DNA from: Actinomycetota bacterium
GTDB taxonomy: Bacteria > Actinomycetota > Acidimicrobiia > Acidimicrobiales > SZUA-35
Reading direction: 5' to 3'
Length of the DNA: 14,977 bases
NCBI GenBank assembly: GCA_027730885.1
Contig: JAQCHM010000034.1
Location: forward strand, 1 to 14,977
Shown: positions 7,001 through 14,317 of the stretch, piece after piece
Numbering within the stretch: position 1 is the stretch's first letter
Layout of the letters: each line of letters begins with the position of its first letter
The notes under the pieces: model-generated
Database searches by the model: none
Told to the model about the DNA's origin: nothing
The model's input: only the letters and a program-made list of their open reading frames with translations
Program-made: the position numbers and the translations under genes

Positions 7001-8096
7001 GGTTGAATTCGGTGTTGGTGACTGCGGCGCAGTAGCGGCCGAGTCGTTCGAGGATTTCGTCGGCGGTTTTGTGCCAGATGAAGGGTTTGGGGTTCTCGTT
7101 CCAGTGTTTGACCCATTCGACGATGTCGGCGGCGAGGGCGTTGACGGAGTCTTGGGCGGAGCGTTGCAGTTTCTTGGTGGTGAGCGCGGAGAACCAGCGT
7201 TCGACGAGATTCATCCATGACCCGTAGGTCGGGGTGAAATGGAAGTGGAACCGGCGTTGTCGCAGTAGCCACTTGTGGACCGCGGGGGTCTTGTGGGTCG
7301 ACAGGTTGTCCAAGATGACGTGCACGTCCAAGTGGTCGGGGACTTCACGGTTGATCTTGTTCAAGAACTTGATGAACTGCGCGGAGGTGTGGTTCGGGCG
7401 CAGATCGTGGATCACTTTCCCGGACGCGATGTCGAGCGCGGCGAACAGATCGATGGTGCCGTTGCGCTTGTAATCGTGCGAGCGTCGCTGGTTGGTGGTG
7501 GGCATCATCGGCAGCATCGGAGCGGTCCGGTTCAACGCTTGGATCTGAGGCTTCTCGTCGACGGCGAACACCGCCGCGTTGACGGGCGGGTTCATGTAGA
7601 GCCCGACGATGTCACGGATCTTGGCGACCAACTGCGGGTCGGGGGAGATCTTGAACTCGTCGATCTCCCATGGCTTCAACCCGAACGCCCGCCAGATCTC
7701 CGACACCGTCTGCCGGGAGATCCCATGGCGTTCGGCCATCGAACGCGTCGACCAATGCGTGGCGTCTTTCGGGGTCGACTCGAGTGTGTCGATCACGATC
7801 TGCTCGACGACGTCATCGCCGATGGTGCGCGCAGCACCGGGGCGGGGCTCATCGATCAACCCGTCGAGACGATGCTCGCCGAACCGCTTGCGCCACTTCG
7901 ACACCGTCGCAGGGTTGCAGCCCACCTTGGCAGCGATCTCCCCACCGGTCAGGGCCGGGTCCTCGCACAACAAGATGATCTTGCAGCGCATCGCCAAGTT
8001 CTGGGCGCTGGAGTGCCGGCGCGCCCAACTCTGCAGTTGTCGGCGTTCGGTGCTGGTGAGCGTGATCTCGACCGGTGGTCGTCCTCGTCTGGCCAT
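6987..8096 (-). CDS. IS630-family transposase
   Basis: This 369-residue DDE transposase catalyses cut-and-paste movement of its element into TA sites. Two N-terminal helix-turn-helix regions are visible, around GEIAAKVGCNPATVSKWRKRF (52-72) and SMAERHGISRQTVSEIWRAFG (119-139), which would bind the inverted repeats. The catalytic triad is D180 in AVDEKPQIQAL, D263 in ILDNLSTHKT and E299 in YGSWMNLVERWF; the last two are separated by 35 residues, as in the family. The gene is one uninterrupted frame, unlike IS630 relatives that need a frameshift. The start ATG at 8096 has a good Shine-Dalgarno (GAAGGGAA), preceded by a hairpin at 8111-8130. It should be functional. Confidence 0.95.
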   Translation of the reverse strand: MARRGRPPVEITLTSTERRQLQSWARRHSSAQNLAMRCKIILLCEDPALTGGEIAAKVGCNPATVSKWRKRFGEHRLDGLIDEPRPGAARTIGDDVVEQIVIDTLESTPKDATHWSTRSMAERHGISRQTVSEIWRAFGLKPWEIDEFKISPDPQLVAKIRDIVGLYMNPPVNAAVFAVDEKPQIQALNRTAPMLPMMPTTNQRRSHDYKRNGTIDLFAALDIASGKVIHDLRPNHTSAQFIKFLNKINREVPDHLDVHVILDNLSTHKTPAVHKWLLRQRRFHFHFTPTYGSWMNLVERWFSALTTKKLQRSAQDSVNALAADIVEWVKHWNENPKPFIWHKTADEILERLGRYCAAVTNTEFNREPT

Positions 8097-8110
8097 GGCG
8101 TTCCCTTCGA

Positions 8111-8130
8111 TGCTGGTGGATACACCAGCA
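8111..8130 (-). promoter_or_regulatory. Perfect 8-bp hairpin just upstream of the transposase Shine-Dalgarno
   Basis: TGCTGGTG (8111-8118) and CACCAGCA (8123-8130) are exact inverted copies around a four-base loop, immediately 5' of the GAAGGGAA ribosome-binding site. Several insertion sequences use hairpins near the transposase start to limit translation from transcripts that enter from outside. Alternatively it may be an operator for the transposase. Confidence 0.55.
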
Positions 8131-8176
8131 AGAACGCGACACGCACACGAAACTTCCCGAACTCAGAAATTTCTTG

Positions 8177-8200
8177 GCGAAACAGGCTGACAAGACACTA
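8177..8200 (-). repeat. Right terminal inverted repeat and TA duplication of the IS
   Basis: Read on the minus strand from 8198 it begins GTGTCTTGTCAG, matching the left end. TA at 8199-8200 is the second copy of the target dinucleotide. A perfect ten-base palindrome, AGAAATTTCT (8165-8174), lies just inside it. Confidence 0.92.
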
Positions 8201-8220
8201 GGCGGCGGCGAGCCGGACGC

Positions 8221-8634
8221 TCAGCCGGCGTAGCGGACGAATTCGACGATGTTCCCGTCCGGGTCGGCGACCATCCCGATGGTCACCCCCGGCCGCGCTT
8301 CGCGCACGGGAATCACGATCTTCACCCCGGCCGCCTCGCAGTTGGCCATCACGTCCTCGACGTTGGCGACGTGGATGGTGAAGTAGCGATAGCCCGTCGC
8401 ACCGGGAATGCCACCACCCATCGGACGGTTCGACGGCACGTCGTTGAACTTGACCAGCTTGATCAGGGTGTCACCGCAGCGAAGACGGTGCATGGTGCCA
8501 CCACCGCCGATGGGCATCGGCATGTCCCCCTCGTGGTTCATGCCGAGAAGGTCGCGGTAGAAAGTGAGCGACGCTTCCGAGTCAGTGATCACAATGCCGA
8601 GATCGATGGCGGTCTGGGTCAGTTGGAGCTCCAT
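8221..8634 (-). CDS. VOC-superfamily (glyoxalase/bleomycin-resistance/dioxygenase fold) protein
   Basis: This 137-residue cytoplasmic protein has the paired beta-alpha-beta-beta-beta modules of the vicinal oxygen chelate fold. The first module has DLGIVITDSEASLTFYRDLLGM (11-32). The second starts near YRYFTIHVANVEDVMANCEAAG, with His in FTIHV and Glu in the terminal DPDGNIVEFVRYAG as likely metal ligands. The fold covers lyases, isomerases, dioxygenases and binding proteins, so the substrate cannot be told from this sequence. It begins nine bases after the pheT stop with no terminator between, so it is probably the last gene of the translation operon. Its 3' end faced pspA tail-to-tail before the IS inserted. 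Confidence 0.85.
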   Translation of the reverse strand: MELQLTQTAIDLGIVITDSEASLTFYRDLLGMNHEGDMPMPIGGGGTMHRLRCGDTLIKLVKFNDVPSNRPMGGGIPGATGYRYFTIHVANVEDVMANCEAAGVKIVIPVREARPGVTIGMVADPDGNIVEFVRYAG

Positions 8635-8643
8635 ACGCTGACG

Positions 8644-11031
8644 CTATCGGAGCTCGGCCTTGTTCTTCTTCCGAGCAGCATCGATGAGCGCCTCTCGAAC
8701 GGTGGCGACGTCGATGTCGGTGAGCGTGCGGTCAGGTGCCTGCAACCGCATCGAGAAGGCGACCGAGCGGAGCCCGGCGCCGATGTTGTCGGAGCGGAAT
8801 GCATTGAGGAACCGCACTCGTTGGAGCAGCGGTCGGCCCGCCGCTGTCAGCGTGGCAACGAGATCGTTGACCGAGACCGAATCGGCGACGACGAAGGCAA
8901 GATCGATGTCGCTCGATGGATAGTTCGAGACGCGCTTGTAACTGGCGTTGGTGTTCAGCGCGACCAGCACCGGGGCGATGTCGAACGACAGCCACCCGGC
9001 TCTGCCGGCGATGCCGTACCGCTGCAGCACTCGCGGATCGACCTCGCCGACCTCGCCCATCGTTCGGCCACGGAAGACCACCTCGGCCGAACGAGTCGGA
9101 TGCAACCCGGGCAGTGGCCGATTGACGGCCTTGAGGTCGCGCAATCCCAGCCCCGCTGCCACCCGGTGGAGCAGTTTGGTGGCCTCGACCGCCGATTGGT
9201 CGGCCAGAATGACGCCGACCCGCTCGGTCTCGGTCGGAAGCTCGCTCCCCTCGGGACCCCGGAGGAACACTCGACCGAGTTCGTAGAGCTGAACACCGGT
9301 GTTCCGGTGGGATTGGTTATACATGACGGCCTTCAGGAGGCCCGGGAGCAGCGAGATCCGAAGGATCGACTCCTCGGCAACGAGCGGGTTCTCGAGTGAG
9401 ATCGCCGACTGTTCGCCCTCGTCGACCAGGCCCGCTGCGGCAAGATCACCCGGCGCGAGGAAGGGCATGGGCATCGCCTCGGAGAGTCCCGCGCCCAACA
9501 ACGTCCGGCGGATCCGACGGCGGGCGCTCTGGGCCGGGGTCAGCTCCCCGTTCTGCGAGGGCCTGGGCACCCGTTTGCCCGAACGGCTGTAGCCGTGATG
9601 TCGGCCGATCTCCTCGACGAGGTCCTCCTCGATCTGGCTGTCCGGGCGCCACGTCGGCACGGTGACCAACCAGCCAGGCTCACCATCGACCAGGGCGCAG
9701 CGGAAGCCGATGGGTTCCAGGTAACCCCGGATTGCCTCGGCGTCGAGCGAGGTGTTGAGCAAGTGGTTGACCCGCCGGACCCGGAGCCGCACTGGAGGCT
9801 TGACTTCGAATCCGCCCTCGACGACGACCGAGCCCGACGTGAGGGTTACCCCGCAGTGCTCGACGGCCAGAGCACAGAAACGATCGAGCGCCCGCTCGAT
9901 GCCGAGCGGGTCGGTACCCCGCTCGAACCGGGTGGAAGCCTCGGAACGAAGACCGAGTCGACGGCTGGTTCGGGCAATGGTCATGCGATCCCAGACGGCC
10001 GCCTCGAGCAGGACACGCGTGGTCTTCTCACTGATCTCGGTGGAGGCTCCACCCATCACCCCGGCCAGGCCGATCGGCTCGTCCTGCTGGTTGCAGATGA
10101 GCCCGTCGGCCGTGGTCAGCCGTCGTACCTGGTCATCGAGAGTGATGAGTCGCTCGCCGTCACGTGCCATCCGCACCCGTAGGGCTCCATCGGGGACGAG
10201 GTCGAGGTCGTAGGTGTGATTGGGCTCGCCCAGCTCCAACATGACGTAGTTGGAGATGTCGACGACGTTGTTGATGGACCGCACACCGCAGGCGGCGAGT
10301 CGAGCCGCCATCCACGCCGGCGACGGTCCAACGGTCACGTTCTCGAGCACCCGCACGCCGAAACGGGCGCAGAGGTCATCGTCGAGCACTTCGACCGCGG
10401 CGAGATGCTCGGTTCTGACCGCGCCTTCGACCAACTCGAGCGGCGGGTAGGAGAACGCCACGCCCAATCGGGCGGCCAAGTCGCGCGCGACGCCGGCCAC
10501 GGACAACGCGTCCGGTCGATTGCCCTCGACGTCGATGTCGAAGAGCCAGTCCTTCTGCGCTCCCAGGGCCTCGGCCAGCGGTTGGCCGACCGTCAGACGG
10601 GCATCGAGGATGCGGATGCCCTCGGCATCGTCGGCCAGTTCGAGCTCGGCGGCCGAGCACAGCATGCCGTTGGACCACTGGCCGCGAAGTTTGCGTCGGG
10701 CGATCTCGAGCCCGTTCGGCATGATCGTGCCCAAGGTCGCCAAGGGGACCAGATCACCGACGGCCATGTTGAAGGCGCCGCAGCAGATCTGCAACGGCTC
10801 GCCCGGTGCCGAGGCCGCGCCACCGGTATCGAGGTCGACCAGCTGGATCCGGTTCGCCTCGGGGTGCGGCCGCAGCTCCAGAATCCGGGCGACGATGATG
10901 CCATCCCACGCCGGGCCGGTGGACTCGACGCTCTCGACGACCAGGCCGAGGTCGGTGAGCGTGGCCGCGAGTTCGTGGGGGTCGCCTTCGATGGGCGCGA
11001 ACTCCTGCATCCAGGAAAGAAGGACCTTCAT
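8644..11031 (-). CDS. pheT: Phenylalanyl-tRNA synthetase beta subunit
   Basis: PheT joins PheS in the alpha2-beta2 enzyme that charges tRNA-Phe; the beta subunit handles tRNA recognition and editing. At 795 residues it is full length. Domains in order are: N-terminal MKVLLSWMQEFAPI, an OB-type tRNA-binding domain (about 40-155, beginning IIVARILELRPHPEANRIQL), the B3/4 editing domain (about 210-385), the B5 domain (about 405-480), the inactive class II-like core, and the anticodon-binding FDX-ACB domain (about 702-795, starting SNYPSSDIDLAFVV). The ATG lies nine bases after the pheS stop, whose TGA flows into a TGAGG Shine-Dalgarno, so the two subunits are tightly co-expressed. Confidence 0.97.
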   Translation of the reverse strand: MKVLLSWMQEFAPIEGDPHELAATLTDLGLVVESVESTGPAWDGIIVARILELRPHPEANRIQLVDLDTGGAASAPGEPLQICCGAFNMAVGDLVPLATLGTIMPNGLEIARRKLRGQWSNGMLCSAAELELADDAEGIRILDARLTVGQPLAEALGAQKDWLFDIDVEGNRPDALSVAGVARDLAARLGVAFSYPPLELVEGAVRTEHLAAVEVLDDDLCARFGVRVLENVTVGPSPAWMAARLAACGVRSINNVVDISNYVMLELGEPNHTYDLDLVPDGALRVRMARDGERLITLDDQVRRLTTADGLICNQQDEPIGLAGVMGGASTEISEKTTRVLLEAAVWDRMTIARTSRRLGLRSEASTRFERGTDPLGIERALDRFCALAVEHCGVTLTSGSVVVEGGFEVKPPVRLRVRRVNHLLNTSLDAEAIRGYLEPIGFRCALVDGEPGWLVTVPTWRPDSQIEEDLVEEIGRHHGYSRSGKRVPRPSQNGELTPAQSARRRIRRTLLGAGLSEAMPMPFLAPGDLAAAGLVDEGEQSAISLENPLVAEESILRISLLPGLLKAVMYNQSHRNTGVQLYELGRVFLRGPEGSELPTETERVGVILADQSAVEATKLLHRVAAGLGLRDLKAVNRPLPGLHPTRSAEVVFRGRTMGEVGEVDPRVLQRYGIAGRAGWLSFDIAPVLVALNTNASYKRVSNYPSSDIDLAFVVADSVSVNDLVATLTAAGRPLLQRVRFLNAFRSDNIGAGLRSVAFSMRLQAPDRTLTDIDVATVREALIDAARKKNKAELR

Positions 11032-11040
11032 CGGTGAACC

Positions 11041-12054
11041 TCAGAACTGTGACAGGAATCGGATGTCGTTGGTGAACAGGTCGCGGAGGTCGTCGACCCC
11101 GAACTTCATGAGTGCCAGCCGGTCGATCCCGAAGCCGAACGCGAACCCGGACCACTCCTCGGGATCGATCCCCCCCGCCCGCAAGACGTTGGGGTGCACC
11201 ATCCCGCAACCTCCGAGCTCGAGCCAGGAGCCGTCGGGCCGCTGGATGTCGAACTCCGCCGACGGCTCGGTGAAGGGAAAGTGGTTGGGGCGAAGGCGAG
11301 AGCTGAAACCCTCGCCGAAGTACGCCGTCGTGAATGCTTCGATGGTCCCGGCCAGGTCAGCGAGGGAGATGTGCCGGTCGACGACCAGCCCCTCGATCTG
11401 GTGGAACACCGGCATGTGGGTTGCGTCCGCGGTGTCGCGACGGAAGACGCGTCCGGGGGCGATCACGTAGATCGGCGGTTCCTGGGTGAGCATCGTTCGG
11501 ATCTGGACCGGAGAGGTGTGCGTTCTGAGCACGGTGTTGCTGCGGCCGTCTTCGTCCCGCGGGCCGTAGTCGACATAGATCGTGTCGAAACCGTCGCGGG
11601 CCGGGTGGCCCTTCGGGATGTTCAAGGCGTCGAAATTGTGCCAGTCGGTCTCGACCTCGGGGCCTTCGGCCACGCGGAAGCCCATGCCGAGGAAGACGTC
11701 CTCGAGTTCCTCCCACGCCTGGGTGACGATGTGGGCGTGGCCGACGGGCGAATAGTCGACCACTTCGGTGAGATCCAGCCGCTCGAATTCGAACTGCGCC
11801 GCGCGCTCGGCCGACTCGAGCTCGCCTCGCCGGGCGGCGAAGGCGGTCTCGACCTGCTCCCTGGCCGAGTTCAACGCCTGGCCTGCATCCTTGCGCTGCT
11901 CGGCGGGAAGAGATCCCAGCGCCTTGCGAGCAGCCAGCAATGGCCCCTCCTTGCCCAGATGAATCAGCTCGAGCTGGTGGAGTTCGTCGGTGGTGTGCGC
12001 CCGCTCGGCCGCGGCGAGCGCGGCCGCGGTGAACGAGGAGAGGTCGTCGATCAT
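11041..12054 (-). CDS. pheS: Phenylalanyl-tRNA synthetase alpha subunit
   Basis: PheS is the catalytic subunit that activates phenylalanine and transfers it to tRNA-Phe. The 337-residue protein has the N-terminal helical tRNA-contact region (1-90) and the class II core. Its motifs are GRVFRRDTADATHMPVFHQIEG (motif 2, 201-222) and GFAFGFGIDRLALMKFG (motif 3, 303-319), with ELGGCGMVHPNVL between them. The frame stays open upstream to 12192, but that part overlaps the methyltransferase gene and looks non-coding. Of three clustered ATGs (12063, 12060, 12054), the last has GAAGG nine bases upstream and gives the family-typical MIDDLSS start. An ATG at 12063 overlapping the upstream TGA is the alternative. 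Confidence 0.95.
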   Translation of the reverse strand: MIDDLSSFTAAALAAAERAHTTDELHQLELIHLGKEGPLLAARKALGSLPAEQRKDAGQALNSAREQVETAFAARRGELESAERAAQFEFERLDLTEVVDYSPVGHAHIVTQAWEELEDVFLGMGFRVAEGPEVETDWHNFDALNIPKGHPARDGFDTIYVDYGPRDEDGRSNTVLRTHTSPVQIRTMLTQEPPIYVIAPGRVFRRDTADATHMPVFHQIEGLVVDRHISLADLAGTIEAFTTAYFGEGFSSRLRPNHFPFTEPSAEFDIQRPDGSWLELGGCGMVHPNVLRAGGIDPEEWSGFAFGFGIDRLALMKFGVDDLRDLFTNDIRFLSQF

Positions 12055-12059
12055 CGGCA

Positions 12060-12860
12060 TCATCCTTCGGTCTTGGTGTCGAGAGTGATCGGGGAAGGAG
12101 TTCGGCGCACCTGGCGGAGGGCCTCGAAGCACACTACGGCCCCTGCGGCGGCAACGTTGAGGGATTCGGTGGGTCCGGCCAGCTCGATGCATATGAGCGC
12201 GTCAGCGGCAGCCATCAGTTCGTCCGACAGCCCGTGGGCCTCGTTGCCCAGCACGATGGCCGCGGTGCGGAGGTCGACGGTGTCGTGAGGGCGAGCACCG
12301 TCGCGCACCGCGGTGGCCAGCACCTGACGGCCCTGTCCGCGAAGCAGGTCGAAGAGCGGCAGAGACGGTCCTGCGACGATCAGCGGCAGGCGCAGCGCAG
12401 CCCCGGCCGAGGCTCGGAGGACTTTCGGATTGGTCGGGTCGACGCTGTCCTCGGTCAGCACGACTCCGGCGAAACCGGCGGCCTCGGCGGTACGCCACAG
12501 CGTGCCGACGTTGCCCGGATCGCGACCCTCGGCGATGACCAACACAGGACGCGCCGGGTCGAGGTCGGCCAGGGTCCACTCGGGGACCACGACCACCGCA
12601 ACGAGGGGTTGGGGGTTGACGGTCGGGAGCACCGAACGCAGCGCCCCCGGCTGGGTCCACACGACGTCGAGATCGGCGAGCTCGCCGGGGAGCGCAACGC
12701 CGGCTTCCGCGTAGACCACCTCGACCTCGAGACGCGAGGCGAGGGCCTCGACGACGAGCGTCGGGCCCTCGACGATCATGACGCCCTCTTCCCGTCGGGC
12801 TTGGGCCTGCGAACCGAGGCGTTTCAGACGCTTCAGTTGTTGGCTCTTCGAGCTGAGCAC
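12060..12860 (-). CDS. tsnR: SpoU/TrmH-family RNA 2'-O-methyltransferase (TsnR-like)
   Basis: This 266-residue SPOUT methyltransferase is predicted to methylate a ribose 2'-OH in rRNA using S-adenosylmethionine. The N-terminal 100 residues form the substrate-binding domain (SSKSQQLKRLKRL, then VMIVEGPTLVVEAL). The knotted catalytic domain shows motif 1 DPGNVGTLWRTAEAAG (114-129, with N117 and R123), motif 2 IVLGNEAHGLS (202-212) and motif 3 IELAGPTESLNVAAAGAVV (225-243). It begins at GTG 12860 without a clear Shine-Dalgarno; the only upstream in-frame alternative before a stop is a CTG. Its position between rplT and pheS is the same as tsnR in mycobacteria. The family does not itself fix the exact target nucleotide, and a resistance role should not be assumed. 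Confidence 0.9.
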   Translation of the reverse strand: MLSSKSQQLKRLKRLGSQAQARREEGVMIVEGPTLVVEALASRLEVEVVYAEAGVALPGELADLDVVWTQPGALRSVLPTVNPQPLVAVVVVPEWTLADLDPARPVLVIAEGRDPGNVGTLWRTAEAAGFAGVVLTEDSVDPTNPKVLRASAGAALRLPLIVAGPSLPLFDLLRGQGRQVLATAVRDGARPHDTVDLRTAAIVLGNEAHGLSDELMAAADALICIELAGPTESLNVAAAGAVVCFEALRQVRRTPSPITLDTKTEG

Positions 12861-12937
12861 GTCGGGATCGAGAAGGAGTCGGTCAAGCAGTCGGGACGTT
12901 CATCGTGACGATGGCAACGGCCGGAGACTGCAGTCGG

Positions 12938-13315
12938 TCATGCAGCTTCGGCCGAAGCCTGGGCCAGCGCCTCGTTCGCGGCTTGCACCAGGGCGGTGAA
13001 CGCGGCGGCGTCGGTGATGGCCAGATCGGCGAGGATCTTGCGATCGACCTCGATGCCGGCCTCTTTCAAGCCGGCTATGAACCGGCTGTAACTGGTGTCG
13101 TTCTGGCGGCACGCGGCGTTGATCCGCTGGATCCACAAACGACGGAAGTCGCCTTTGCGGGCCCTGCGGTCACGATAGGCGTAGTTGCCGGAATGCATGA
13201 CCTGTTCATTGGCCGCGCGGACACTACGGCTCTTGTTGCCGTAGTAGCCCTTTGCCTTTTCCAGTGTGCTGCGGCGACGCTTCTTTGAGTGGACGGAGCG
13301 CTTCACTCGTGCCAT
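12938..13315 (-). CDS. rplT: 50S ribosomal protein L20
   Basis: L20 binds 23S rRNA early in large-subunit assembly and in several bacteria also represses its own operon. The 125-residue product is full length and starts MARVKRSVHSKKRRRSTLEKA, the basic extension that threads into rRNA. It continues with the globular RNA-binding half (DFRRLWIQRINAACRQNDTSYSRFI, then RKILADLAITDAAAF). A strong AAGGAG precedes the ATG. It follows rpmI by 55 bases and lies 77 bases before the methyltransferase gene. Confidence 0.98.
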   Translation of the reverse strand: MARVKRSVHSKKRRRSTLEKAKGYYGNKSRSVRAANEQVMHSGNYAYRDRRARKGDFRRLWIQRINAACRQNDTSYSRFIAGLKEAGIEVDRKILADLAITDAAAFTALVQAANEALAQASAEAA

Positions 13316-13370
13316 GGCCGAGTCTCCTTGAGGGTGTGAGAAAGGGGGTCTTGGGGAACGGGAAGAGCGA

Positions 13371-13568
13371 TCAGCTCGACAGGAGCTTCTTGATGCGGGA
13401 CTCGTCCGCCGGGTCGACGAGCGTGGGGCCGGTGAGGCGCCGCTTGTGCCGGCTCGACATCTTCTCGTTGAAATGATTCAGGTTCCGCTGCCGGCGGGTG
13501 AGCTTGCCTGACCCCGTGGTCTTGAAGCGCTTCTTCGCGCCTTTGTGGGTCTTCATCTTGTTGGACAT
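13371..13568 (-). CDS. rpmI: 50S ribosomal protein L35
   Basis: L35 is a small basic protein of the large ribosomal subunit. The 65 residues match the family in length and pattern: MSNKMKTHKGAKKRFKTTGSGK at the N-terminus, then RRQRNLNHFNEKMSSRHKRRL, ending in the IKKLLSS segment. GGAG in the purine-rich run before the ATG serves as ribosome-binding site. It lies between infC and rplT, the near-universal order, with 108 bases between it and infC containing a stable hairpin. Confidence 0.98.
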   Translation of the reverse strand: MSNKMKTHKGAKKRFKTTGSGKLTRRQRNLNHFNEKMSSRHKRRLTGPTLVDPADESRIKKLLSS

Positions 13569-13632
13569 GGTGTTCTCTCCTCGGAGCGGGGCGCCGCGGG
13601 GTGATCGGGTGGGTGGGAGTTGTGCGACCGCG

Positions 13633-13655
13633 AGGGCACCCGAGTCGGATGCCCT
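13633..13655 (-). promoter_or_regulatory. 10-bp hairpin in the infC-rpmI gap
   Basis: On the minus strand AGGGCATCCG and CGGGTGCCCT pair over ten positions (one G-U) around a three-base loop. No T-run follows, so it is unlikely to be a simple terminator. Its place just upstream of rpmI is where L20-dependent control elements or processing sites are found in some bacteria; that function is inference. Confidence 0.6.
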
Positions 13656-13676
13656 GAGGGATGGACCGCAGATGGG

Positions 13677-14300
13677 CTACTCGCTTGTAGACAGCCTGGA
13701 AAAAGGAAACGTTGTTGCTGGAGACACTGTTGCTGTTGCTGCTGCTGGGGTGGCCGATTCGACCTTCTTCTTGCCGGACTTCTTGGTTTTGTCCGGCCCG
13801 AGCACCATGGTCATGTTGCGCCCGTCAAGCCGTGGATAGGCCTCGACCTTGGCAAAGTCGTCAACGCGACCGGCAATTTCGTCGAGGATCTTTCGTCCGA
13901 GCTCGGGATGGGTGACCTCCCGGCCTCGGAACATGATGGTGACCTTGACCTTGTGCCCCTCCTCGAGGAAGGAAGCGACCTTGCGGGTCTTGGTCTCGAA
14001 GTCACCACCCGAGATCTTCGGCCGATACTTCATCTCCTTGACCGTGATATGGCTGGTCTTCTTACGGGACTCCTTGGCTCGTTGGGCCGCTTCGTACTTG
14101 TATTTGCCGTAATCCATGATTCGACAAACAGGAGGACTGGCGGTGTCAGCCACTTCGACCAGGTCGAGTTCGAGCTGACGGGCGAGACGTAGAGCTTCGG
14201 GGAGCGGCTTGATACCAAGCTGATCGCCGTTTGCGGCGATCAGCCGTACTTCGCGAGCACGGATCTTCTCGTTGATCCGTGGTTCCTGCGGCGCAGCTAT
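13677..14300 (-). CDS. infC: Translation initiation factor IF-3, apparent ATA start
   Basis: IF-3 binds the 30S subunit, keeps subunits apart and proofreads start-codon choice. The frame reads EPRINEKIRAREVRLI at the N-terminus, ADTASPPVCRIMDYGKYKYE at the domain linker, then the C-terminal domain with KVKVTIMFRGREVTHPELG and DGRNMTMVLGP. An ATG at 14153 lies inside the protein and would remove the N-terminal domain. Going upstream, the frame meets TGA with no ATG, GTG or TTG that keeps the RIN motif. ATA 14300-14298 is the best candidate, since infC is known in other bacteria for rare start codons (AUU in E. coli) and actinobacterial IF-3 often starts with Ile at this position. ATC 14276, with AGGA seven bases upstream, is the alternative. 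The last 25 residues are a low-complexity Ala/Thr/Ser tail. Confidence 0.9.
   Translation of the reverse strand: MAAPQEPRINEKIRAREVRLIAANGDQLGIKPLPEALRLARQLELDLVEVADTASPPVCRIMDYGKYKYEAAQRAKESRKKTSHITVKEMKYRPKISGGDFETKTRKVASFLEEGHKVKVTIMFRGREVTHPELGRKILDEIAGRVDDFAKVEAYPRLDGRNMTMVLGPDKTKKSGKKKVESATPAAATATVSPATTFPFSRLSTSE
14219..14244. repeat. Perfect 11-bp inverted repeat inside the 5' part of infC
   Basis: GCTGATCGCCG (14219-14229) and CGGCGATCAGC (14234-14244) are exact inverted copies around a four-base loop. The mRNA hairpin would begin about 56 bases after the ATA start. It encodes LIAANGDQL, a conserved-type IF-3 stretch, yet the codons give full self-complementarity. Confidence 0.85.
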
Positions 14301-14317
14301 TGCCGATCACTTTTCAT
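14297..14317 (-). CDS. Six-codon leader ORF overlapping the infC start
   Basis: ATG at 14317 is preceded, ten bases away, by the strong Shine-Dalgarno AGAAGGAG (14335-14328), the best ribosome-binding site near infC. It reads MKSDRQ and then TAG. That TAG (14299-14297) overlaps the proposed infC ATA (14300-14298). It is out of frame with infC. It may be a leader peptide whose termination allows re-initiation, or a sign that one base has been lost or gained here. Confidence 0.4.
   Translation of the reverse strand: MKSDRQ

Larger units (their letters stand above)
6979..8198 (-). mobile_element. Complete IS630-family insertion sequence, 1220 bp
   Basis: The element has imperfect terminal inverted repeats, matching at 18 of 22 positions, and a TA duplicated on both sides (6977-6978 and 8199-8200), the target preference of the IS630/Tc1-mariner group. 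It contains a single uninterrupted transposase gene whose TGA lies inside the left repeat. Removing the element plus one TA restores a simple convergent pair: pspA ending in TAG, then about 20 bases, then the end of the VOC gene. The terminal repeats and reading frame are intact, so it could be recent and active; that is inference. Its transposase reads in the same direction as the pheST-VOC operon. Confidence 0.95.

Noticed and set aside
12055..12192. N-terminal extension of PheS to 12192.
   Set aside because: It overlaps the methyltransferase coding region, is Arg/Pro-rich and unlike PheS; the MIDDLSS start has a good Shine-Dalgarno.
12060..12860. TsnR-like gene as an antibiotic-resistance determinant.
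   Set aside because: Its position in the infC-pheT operon is the ordinary actinobacterial one, and nothing suggests a producer-type resistance gene.
13723..13750. CTG/TTG-rich stretch as a microsatellite or CRISPR-like repeat.
   Set aside because: It is short, imperfect and inside infC; there is no spacer structure.
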